IMG/VR virus record: IMGVR_UViG_3300047510_003392
Span: 1-64,000 of that record
DNA length: 64,000 nt
Source: a virus
Direction: 5' to 3' (one strand)
Part shown: positions 48,254 through 54,419 of the stretch, in pieces
How positions within the stretch are numbered: the first letter of the stretch is position 1
Layout of the letters: every line of letters begins with the position of its first letter
Made by a program: the position numbers and the translations under genes
Notes under the pieces: model-generated
What the model saw: only the letters and a program-made list of their open reading frames with translations
Databases searched by the model: none
Told to the model about the DNA's origin: nothing

Positions 48254-48330
48254 TGGTGGTCGCGAGGGGACTTGAACCCCTGACACCATCGATGTAAACG
48301 ATGTGCTCTAACCAACTGAGCTACGCGACC
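48254..48330 (-). tRNA. trnV(UAC): tRNA-Val (UAC)
   Basis: 77 nt, GGTCGCG/CGCGACC acceptor, D stem GCTC/GAGC, anticodon loop TTTACAT (TAC), T stem AGGGG/CCCCT, encoded CCA. Reads GTA. Seven nt after tRNA-Leu (UAA). Confidence 0.92.
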
Positions 48331-48335
48331 AAATA

Positions 48336-49208
48336 TTAAATTTTTCCAAATTGTTTTTTCTGCCAATATCCTACAGGTTTTGTTTGTATTTCATATGTCT
48401 TACACCATTTTCTAACAGCATTTCCAGATACTCCATATTGTTTTCCGATGCTTTCTATTGGAACAGAATCTATCAGATTTGTCAAGTGCTCTTTTGAGGG
48501 ACGTTCTACTTTTCTACAATAATGCTTTGGTTTTGTTCTCCAGTTGGGGTCTTTAGGAATTTTGGGAACCCGTTCAATTTCTACTTTATCCAGATAAGAC
48601 AATAACTTTATTCCGTTCTTTTCTGCAACCTTTCTTATTCTACTGTAATATCTAGAACCCTTTTGTGTGCTTATTGCTTTTGCTATATCTGTTATGCAAT
48701 TGTATTTTTTACACGCCTCCAATATTTGCTCATCGCCAACTTTCATATTTTTTCTATGAGAAGTTTCTGTTTGTGAGTGGCAGTTAGGACACAAAAATCG
48801 GAGATTTTCTCTTCTATTATCTCTCCAATTTCCATCTTTGTGGTCTACTTCTAGTGTTATTGGAAGGTCGTTATAAGAATTTATATTACATTTTTCACAC
48901 TTATATTCTCGTCCAATTTCTCGCAATGCTCTTGTTAAGATATTTCCGTGAACTCTTTTATCTCGCGTCGAAAATATCAATATTTCATTGGCAGATTTTC
49001 TTGTATTTTCTGCTCTTCTTTTAGCTCCTTTCAACATCCCCGCCACACTTGATTGGAAGTGTGAAGTGTCAATACCATATTCTTTTATTTTTCGACTGAT
49101 ATGGTTATGTCCTCCGCCCGACATTGGGCAATTTACAATACGCATTACTTCTGTGACCGATTTCGCTTTTTTTGCGGCATCTTCTAATATTTGTTTAGTG
49201 TATTTCAT
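48336..49208 (-). CDS. HNH homing endonuclease inserted in a tRNA cluster
   Basis: Start set at ATG 49208 (MKYTKQILEDAAKKAKSVTE), 290 aa. N-terminal HTH/zinc-poor segment (CPMSGGGHNHISRKIKEYGI), then the HNH core: YKCEKCNINS, LEVDHKDGNWRDNRRENLRF, CPNCHSQTETSH, with four zinc Cys. C-terminal ISKQYGVSGNAVRKWC-type helix-turn-helix. The layout is that of phage HNH homing enzymes. It sits only 5 nt from tRNA-Val, between tRNA genes, a common landing site. Confidence 0.8.
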   Translation of the reverse strand: MKYTKQILEDAAKKAKSVTEVMRIVNCPMSGGGHNHISRKIKEYGIDTSHFQSSVAGMLKGAKRRAENTRKSANEILIFSTRDKRVHGNILTRALREIGREYKCEKCNINSYNDLPITLEVDHKDGNWRDNRRENLRFLCPNCHSQTETSHRKNMKVGDEQILEACKKYNCITDIAKAISTQKGSRYYSRIRKVAEKNGIKLLSYLDKVEIERVPKIPKDPNWRTKPKHYCRKVERPSKEHLTNLIDSVPIESIGKQYGVSGNAVRKWCKTYEIQTKPVGYWQKKQFGKI

Positions 49209-49264
49209 ATACAATAAATAGTATACACGATACAAAAAACATCACCCGTTTACTATTTTTTTAA

Positions 49265-49356
49265 TGGTAGCATCGGTGGGGCTCGAACCCACACGGGAAT
49301 ATTTCACCCATCGGTTTTTGAGACCGACCTGTTTGACCAATTACAAGCACGATGCC
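49265..49356 (-). tRNA. trnL(CAA): tRNA-Leu (CAA)
   Basis: 92 nt, GGCATCG/CGATGCT acceptor with a G1-U72 pair, anticodon loop CTCAAAA (CAA), variable arm GGGTGAAATATTCCC, encoded CCA. Reads TTG. Confidence 0.88.
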
Positions 49357-49363
49357 AAAAGAA

Positions 49364-49452
49364 TGGTGGGCGAGACAGGACTCGAACCTGCACTCCATAA
49401 TATAAGGAAAAAGTTCCTAAGACTTTCGCGGCTACCGTTACGCCACTCGCCC
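49364..49452 (-). tRNA. trnL(UAG): tRNA-Leu (UAG)
   Basis: 89 nt, GGGCGAG/CTCGCCC acceptor, anticodon loop CTTAGGA (TAG), variable arm with TTCCTTATATTATGGAG, encoded CCA. Reads CTA and other CTN codons. Confidence 0.88.
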
Positions 49453-49486
49453 AATTCAAAGAACACCTACACTCTACACACTTTAT

Positions 49487-49840
49487 TTATTTCGTCAAGA
49501 ACTTTCTACGATAAACTGCATATCCCAATCCAATCATTCCTGCAAACAATGCATATGTAGACGGTTCAGGTACAGCAGGACCGCAATAATCTTTATCATA
49601 ACCACCTCCGCCGCCATAATATGGACGCTTGTATTTATCGTCATCATCGTCATCATCGTCATCATCTTCATCGTCATCATCCCAATCATAACTGCTGCTC
49701 ATACTAATCATCTGCACAGGGTCTGTATATGACGGCTGAAATGTGCTCATAATATCATAATTACCAAAATCTACAACAGAGTCATTGGCAAAAATGCCGC
49801 TAACAAACATAGTAAAGATAAACAATAGTTTCTTATTCAT
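49487..49840 (-). CDS. PEP-CTERM protein with Asp-rich region (117 aa)
   Basis: Signal peptide (MNKKLLFIFTMFVSGIFA), a stretch of about fifteen near-contiguous Asp at roughly residues 53-68, a Gly/Tyr run, then VPEPSTYALFAGMIGLGYAV and RRK. The VPEPSTYALFAG + helix + basic end is the PEP-CTERM sorting signal recognised by exosortase in Verrucomicrobiota and Proteobacteria. Here it predicts membrane/surface processing by host exosortase. The acidic run could bind calcium. Its mRNA is predicted leaderless (-10 TATAGT ends 8 nt before the ATG). Confidence 0.8.
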   Translation of the reverse strand: MNKKLLFIFTMFVSGIFANDSVVDFGNYDIMSTFQPSYTDPVQMISMSSSYDWDDDDEDDDDDDDDDDKYKRPYYGGGGGYDKDYCGPAVPEPSTYALFAGMIGLGYAVYRRKFLTK

Positions 49841-49848
49841 ATAACATA

Positions 49849-49876
49849 ACTATACAGATTTTTGTGCTATACTCAA
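49849..49876 (-). promoter_or_regulatory. Promoter of the PEP-CTERM gene
   Basis: Minus strand: TTGAGT (49871-49876), 16-bp spacer, TATAGT (49849-49854), ATG 8 nt later. Confidence 0.6.
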
Positions 49877-49907
49877 GCATAAAATCTATAATAAGTAAAA
49901 CAACGTA

Positions 49908-50354
49908 TTATATCTTATAATCTTCGTGCTGTATGCTCTTTAGATTATTGTGTATATAATCTACCCAATAATCAAGTTCGTGTGATTCATCTACTTTCAA
50001 ATGATATTCATTTGGTTGCGTAAACAACTTTGTTGTATCACTAAAATCTCGCACCGGTTTTCTTGCCATTAATATTACATAAGCATCTTTGGCTCCAAAT
50101 GCTTCTCGTGCTGCTGCTGTAGGACATACAAAATCTGCTATGGCATATACACCTGTTCTATTTACGATATCGCACAATATGCCCATTCTTTTTGCGTGTT
50201 CTATTCTATCAGCTACATCAAAAGTAAGATCTTTATTTATTTTGGCTCTTATTTCATCGGCATTGAAATGAACAGCGTTCATTGCTTTTGCCAACGCAGT
50301 AGATAATGTTGTTTTGCCCGAACCGGGTAGTCCCATAACAAGTATTTTTTTCAT
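49908..50354 (-). CDS. APS-kinase-like P-loop kinase
   Basis: A 148-aa protein. ILVMGLPGSGKTTLSTAL is the P-loop (G8-T16), FNADEIRAKINKDLTFDVAD matches the Asp/Arg substrate segment of APS kinase (CysC), and IADFVCPTAAAREAFGAKDA fits its DFSP-type block, though the family's usual cysteine and lid residues are not complete. CysC makes PAPS from adenylyl sulfate. It is followed after 43 nt by a sulfotransferase, so PAPS supply is an attractive role; a nucleotide or polynucleotide kinase is an alternative. Confidence 0.6.
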   Translation of the reverse strand: MKKILVMGLPGSGKTTLSTALAKAMNAVHFNADEIRAKINKDLTFDVADRIEHAKRMGILCDIVNRTGVYAIADFVCPTAAAREAFGAKDAYVILMARKPVRDFSDTTKLFTQPNEYHLKVDESHELDYWVDYIHNNLKSIQHEDYKI

Positions 50355-50397
50355 AATATTTAAAATATAAATTATTTTTTAATTCTTCAATTTATAA

Positions 50398-51102
50398 TTA
50401 CATCCACTTGCCATAAATTTTATAATCTTCCGCATATCTTTTTTTTACAAATTCTTCTATAATTTTTGATGTCTCGTACTTCTCTACTTTGTTGCTATTG
50501 AAATGAAATTTTGGTAATGACTTTGCACTTTTTTCTTCCATATATTTTTTAACCTTATCCATTTCATTGATATTGAATATATCCGAAAACACAGTTGGAT
50601 CTCTGCCAATACTCTGTACAATAGAGTTGGTGTGACTGATTGCTTTTTTCCAAGCCATTTCACGATCTGAGGTTTTTGTTTTTATTCCACGAATAAATTC
50701 TTCTACACTTATATATTTTCCAAACACATTATGTCGCATCACAAGATGAGTATATGCACTATAAAATCTAGAAAGAGGGTCACGGATAACACAAAAAGAT
50801 TTGGTACTGTCGTTTTTTTTACGACGACGAGGTATTTCCAAATGCTGCAATCGCTTGATTATTCTTCTTTGGATTGGAGATTTTCTTTTTAGCATCGCTC
50901 TGTCAACCGCACCATTATAAGTGGAAAATTCCACATTCATGTCAGATATTTTTTCGTTATTGACTTTGGCAATTGCCTCTATTTCTTTATATACTCCATC
51001 ATCGTTAATGAGTTCAATCCATCCATTGATGGTAGTGTTACCACATTTAAACAAACGATAATACAAAAGTTCATCGGGTATTACTTGAATTATTTTTGGC
51101 AT
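50398..51102 (-). CDS. Sulfotransferase family protein
   Basis: A 234-aa protein. LFKCGNTTINGW (about 18-29) fits the PAPS 5' loop, and SFCVIRDPLSRFYSAYTHLV (about 102-121) the 3'-phosphate loop with the RDPxSR signature. FHFNSNKVEKYETSKIIEEF is a common C-terminal segment. It would sulfate a sugar from PAPS. Neighbours are the APS-kinase-like gene and a glycosyltransferase (12 nt upstream). Confidence 0.75.
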   Translation of the reverse strand: MPKIIQVIPDELLYYRLFKCGNTTINGWIELINDDGVYKEIEAIAKVNNEKISDMNVEFSTYNGAVDRAMLKRKSPIQRRIIKRLQHLEIPRRRKKNDSTKSFCVIRDPLSRFYSAYTHLVMRHNVFGKYISVEEFIRGIKTKTSDREMAWKKAISHTNSIVQSIGRDPTVFSDIFNINEMDKVKKYMEEKSAKSLPKFHFNSNKVEKYETSKIIEEFVKKRYAEDYKIYGKWM

Positions 51103-51114
51103 GTTTAATATATA

Positions 51115-52014
51115 CTATCCATCTTCTCTTCTATCTCTAAAATATTGTAGAATTAGTTCTGTATTATAAGTATTGTTGTTTGCTAGTTCGAGTATTCCTT
51201 GCGAGTTAATATATATGTCTTTTAGAGTTAATTCGGGAACGGACGAATATCGCGTTTTATATTTTCTGTGTTCGAAGTTTCCGTGCCATTCGTGATAAAT
51301 TATACCATTTATATATGCTACATCATTTAGTATGTAATCTTTTATTGCAGTTTTCCAATTTATATATTGATGGCTATCGTCGTGAATTTTTGAATTTACT
51401 ATATCTCGAATGCGGTCTGTTTTTGGTGTATCAAATATGCTGTGAACGAACATATTATCTCCTCCGCCTAAAAAACAATATGGATATAATCCACCGTGTT
51501 TCCACATTTCTCTTCTAGCCGCCCAAGCATAACCAACACTCCCATTAACTTGCAAATTATTATGCGAGATAAATGCTCGGTGTATCAAATTATTCATAAA
51601 AGATTGGCGTACTTCTTTTATTTTTCCATACTCATCTGTGACGGATACTTTGTTATACATCTGCACTAATTTGACACTATTCAACGCGATAGAAGTTTGA
51701 TCGTACCAGTCATCGTTTGAAAAAAATATGTCGTGGTCAATCCACGCAATTTTGCTATATTTTTCGGGTATATAATCGACGCAAGAATTTATGCACGCCT
51801 CTTTTTGAAAGAATATATTTTTCTCTGAAACTTTTATTTTCCTTATGGAATCTATATCTTTGGTCTCAAAAGAATCGGACAGCGACAATTCTATTCCATA
51901 TAAAGGTATATTTTTTGATTTTATATATCTTAAAAATCTATGTAAATTTCTAGACAATGATTTATAACCTACCCAGTTATAGTGGACTACTACTATTGCC
52001 ATATCGTTTTCCAT
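51115..52014 (-). CDS. Glycosyltransferase-like protein (GT-A type, 299 aa)
   Basis: MENDMAIVVVHYNWVGYKSL start; IAWIDHDIFFSNDDWYDQT at about 88-106 has the DHD metal-site pattern of galactosyltransferase-like GT-A enzymes, and VNGSVGYAWAARREMWKHGG with GGGDN fits the acceptor-binding loop of that family. Cytoplasmic. Forms a unit with the sulfotransferase and kinase. The ATG at 52002 is an alternative start. Confidence 0.65.
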   Translation of the reverse strand: MENDMAIVVVHYNWVGYKSLSRNLHRFLRYIKSKNIPLYGIELSLSDSFETKDIDSIRKIKVSEKNIFFQKEACINSCVDYIPEKYSKIAWIDHDIFFSNDDWYDQTSIALNSVKLVQMYNKVSVTDEYGKIKEVRQSFMNNLIHRAFISHNNLQVNGSVGYAWAARREMWKHGGLYPYCFLGGGDNMFVHSIFDTPKTDRIRDIVNSKIHDDSHQYINWKTAIKDYILNDVAYINGIIYHEWHGNFEHRKYKTRYSSVPELTLKDIYINSQGILELANNNTYNTELILQYFRDRREDG

Positions 52015-52070
52015 ATCAATATATATAAAATTTATATATAATGGTTAACCCGAGTAGTAGTATTTATATT

Positions 52071-52156
52071 TGGTGCTAGGGGCGGGATTCGAACCCGCGA
52101 AGCCTTACGGCGAGAGCTTATGAAACTCCTTGTTTTAGCCACTTACCTACCCTAAC
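52071..52156 (-). tRNA. tRNA with CAU anticodon and an extended variable arm
   Basis: 86 nt, acceptor GTTAGGG/CCCTAGC, anticodon loop TTCATAA (CAT), T arm GCGGG/CCCGC, encoded CCA. The variable arm GCC-GTAA-GGC is class II, unlike the usual class I Met or Ile2. The D arm is weak. It may be Met or Ile2, or a class II identity with a changed anticodon. Confidence 0.6.
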
Positions 52157-52160
52157 AATT

Positions 52161-52254
52161 TGGTAGTCCCAGAGGGAATCGAACCCCCGCTCGGCACTAA
52201 TCAGGTGCGCACAGGTTATAAATCTGTCGGTGCTTCCAGTTACACTATGGGACC
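52161..52254 (-). tRNA. tRNA with UAU anticodon (Ile-type) and a long variable arm
   Basis: 94 nt, acceptor GGTCCCA/TGGGACT, D stem GTGT/GCAC, anticodon loop TTTATAA (TAT, A31-C39 mismatch), variable arm GCGCACCTGATTAGTGCC, encoded CCA. Would read ATA, common in this AT-rich genome, but normal tRNA-Ile(UAU) has a short variable loop. Confidence 0.6.
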
Positions 52255-52305
52255 AAAAGTAAAGAACGATGATAAGTATGGATATTTTTCGTCAGAAGTC
52301 AATAA

Positions 52306-53298
52306 CTATTTTTCAATTAAGTTTTGTTTGAATATTTTCCAGCAGTTTTCCCAAGTCCAATATGAACCATTCATCGCAACTATATCACGGTTTAGTTTTA
52401 GCGATTTGTTGATACAATCTTCAAGATTATCTCCCATATATCCAGTCAATCCATCTTGAACAATATCTATTGGACCAGAAACAGGATATGCTGCTATTGG
52501 CGTGCCTAAACTCATTGCTTCTATCAAAACTATACCAAATGTGTCTGTTTTGCTGGGAAAACAAAATACATCCGCGTTTATATATTCATTTGCTAAATCT
52601 TTTCCGGTTTTGTATCCAAGGAACTTTACATTTTTATATTTTTTCTCTAAATGTTTTCTATATGGGCCATCACCAACCAAGCGAACTTCATATTTGTCTT
52701 GTAGAACACACAAGTCATCCAGATTTTTTTCAAGGGATATTCTGCCAACATATAGCACAACAGGAACTTCATTATTTTTTCTTTGCGTTGTTGGCGTCAG
52801 CAGATTTTTATCAACACCTCTTGTCCATATAACCATATCAACGTCAAAATTGTTTTTACTCAGTTCATTCATCATTGACTTGGTAGTAACCAATACTCTG
52901 CCAGAATGTTTATGAAACCATCTTACATAAGAATATGTGATACACTTTGGTATTTTATACATTTCATTCACATACTCTGGAAACTTTGTGTGATATGAAG
53001 TGTTGTATTTGTATTTCTTACTATCACAATATAGTTTGGCGAAAAGTCCAAGCGGACCTTCGGTGGAAATATGAATATAGTCTGGATTGTATTCTTCTAT
53101 CTTTTTTCCTAATCCGAATGGCAGGCTCATTTTTACTTCTGGATATCTTGGCATACTAAAATGCTTATACATTTCCGGTGAAATAAAGCATACCGTATAT
53201 CCATCATTTTCCGCCTGTATCTTTATATTCTTGTATGTAGTTACAACGCCGTTTATTTGCGTGAAAAGATTATCCGTTACTATTAGTATCTTTTTCAT
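52306..53298 (-). CDS. agt: GT-B glycosyltransferase, Agt-like (phosphate-stress glycolipid synthesis)
   Basis: A 330-aa enzyme: NLFTQINGVVTTYKNIKIQA, ISTEGPLGLFAKLY, YHTKFPEYV, RWFHKHSGRVLVTTKSMMNE, WTRGVDKNLL, and donor site CFPSKTDTFGIVLIEAMSLG then PVSGPIDIV. This run of motifs is that of the DgdA/SqdX/Agt class that glycosylates diacylglycerol or a similar lipid. It overlaps the PlcP-like gene by 29 nt. Membrane association is not obvious from sequence; it probably docks peripherally at the inner membrane. Confidence 0.72.
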   Translation of the reverse strand: MKKILIVTDNLFTQINGVVTTYKNIKIQAENDGYTVCFISPEMYKHFSMPRYPEVKMSLPFGLGKKIEEYNPDYIHISTEGPLGLFAKLYCDSKKYKYNTSYHTKFPEYVNEMYKIPKCITYSYVRWFHKHSGRVLVTTKSMMNELSKNNFDVDMVIWTRGVDKNLLTPTTQRKNNEVPVVLYVGRISLEKNLDDLCVLQDKYEVRLVGDGPYRKHLEKKYKNVKFLGYKTGKDLANEYINADVFCFPSKTDTFGIVLIEAMSLGTPIAAYPVSGPIDIVQDGLTGYMGDNLEDCINKSLKLNRDIVAMNGSYWTWENCWKIFKQNLIEK

Positions 53299-54037
53299 TA
53301 TAGTGTATCAACTCAAATGTTCCATTATGGTGTTCTACTATGGCGGTCAATGATTCTACCCAATCGCCGCAGTTCATATAATGAACATCATTTATATGTT
53401 TCATTTCTGGATGATGTATATGACCGCATATTACGCCAACATATCCTTTTCTTTTACAATGATTGGATATATTAGTCTCAAACTTGAATATGAAATCAAC
53501 GGCCTTTTTGACGCGATGTTTTAGATATTTGCTGAAACTCCAATAACCAAATCCAAGTTTATGTCTTATCCAGTTATATTTTGTATTTAGTGCAAGAATA
53601 AAGTCATATCCTTTGTCTCCAAGAAAACTAAGCCACGGAGCCAATCTTGTTATACCATCAAATAAATCTCCGTGAACAACAAGATATTTTTCACCATATA
53701 CACTAATATGTTCTATTTCATTACATAACTTGATGTTTCCTACTTCAAGTTCATATGGCAGCATCAACCTGAAAAACTCATCGTGATTGCCAATAACATA
53801 TACTATTTTGGTATCATTACGATGTAGTTTCAACAATCGTCTAATAACTTCAGAATGGCTGTTTTTCCATTTTGACCTGTTTTGCTGAAACTTCCAACCG
53901 TCTATGACATCACCGACAAGATATAGAGTCTCGCAACTGTTACATTTTAGAAAATTTTCTACCTCTTTCGCCTTGCTATTTTTAGAACCGAGATGCAGGT
54001 CGGATATAAAAATAGAGCGATATTTAGGTAGTTTCAT
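53270..54037 (-). CDS. plcP: PlcP-like metallophosphoesterase (phospholipase C, lipid remodelling)
   Basis: A 255-aa calcineurin-fold protein. FISDLHLGSKNSKAKEVENF, TLYLVGDVIDGWKFQQ, IVYVIGNHDEF, LVVHGDLFDGITR, GVICGHIHHPEMKH and YMNCGDWVESLTAIVEHHNG follow the PlcP family (D-x-H, GD, GNHDE, HGD, GHxH); LpxH lacks the CGDWVES end. PlcP cleaves phosphatidyl lipids to diacylglycerol, saving phosphate; the adjacent Agt then makes glycolipid. Coupled to agt and, upstream, to a small T4-like gene. Confidence 0.75.
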   Translation of the reverse strand: MKLPKYRSIFISDLHLGSKNSKAKEVENFLKCNSCETLYLVGDVIDGWKFQQNRSKWKNSHSEVIRRLLKLHRNDTKIVYVIGNHDEFFRLMLPYELEVGNIKLCNEIEHISVYGEKYLVVHGDLFDGITRLAPWLSFLGDKGYDFILALNTKYNWIRHKLGFGYWSFSKYLKHRVKKAVDFIFKFETNISNHCKRKGYVGVICGHIHHPEMKHINDVHYMNCGDWVESLTAIVEHHNGTFELIHYNEKDTNSNG

Positions 54038-54340
54038 TTAGTCCGCTTTATCTCCAAACATAAACTTGTTGGCAATAACATCTATGTTATGAAATGCTAT
54101 GCTAACCTTATCTATCATCCAAGGGTCTAACTTTACAGTTTCACTTGCCATAATCTCTTTTATACGCTTACACTTTTCTTCTATGGCAGTTAGTTGATAT
54201 TCAATCATATCCTGCTGGCGTTCTGGATTTAGTTCAACGTCATCCTTTATCATTTTCTGTCCCTTGAACCAGTCCTGATCCATTGCGGCTGTTTCTTCTA
54301 CAATTTCACGAATAAGTGCTTTAAGTTCTGATTTCTTCAT
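54038..54340 (-). CDS. Conserved phage protein, MKKSELKALIREIVEE type (100 aa)
   Basis: Start set at ATG 54340 (MKKSELKALIREIVEETAAM): the longer frame from 54475 would cross a terminator and the promoter-like element. The N-terminal motif is very common in T4-like phage proteins of unknown role, often structural or scaffold-related. The rest is helical and acidic. It precedes plcP without a gap, so they may be co-expressed. Confidence 0.6.
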   Translation of the reverse strand: MKKSELKALIREIVEETAAMDQDWFKGQKMIKDDVELNPERQQDMIEYQLTAIEEKCKRIKEIMASETVKLDPWMIDKVSIAFHNIDVIANKFMFGDKAD

Positions 54341-54368
54341 ATAATAATAAATATATACACCAAACAAA

Positions 54369-54394
54369 AAAACCCAGCATTTACGCTGGGTTTT
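54369..54394 (-). terminator. Terminator of the FHA-like gene
   Basis: AAAACCCAGC and GCTGGGTTTT, loop ATTTAC; minus strand continues TTTGTTTGG. Confidence 0.8.
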
Positions 54395-54419
54395 CGTGAG
54401 TTGATATATATTAACTATA

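Noticed and set aside
52071-52254. Stop-codon suppressor tRNAs (TCA or TTA anticodon by register shift)
   Set aside because: Shifting the loop puts a pyrimidine at position 37; CAT and TAT keep T33 and A37.
53270-54037. Annotation as UDP-2,3-diacylglucosamine hydrolase LpxH
   Set aside because: The GNHDEF, HGDLFD and CGDWVES motifs fit PlcP rather than LpxH, and its partner is an Agt-like GT rather than lipid A genes.
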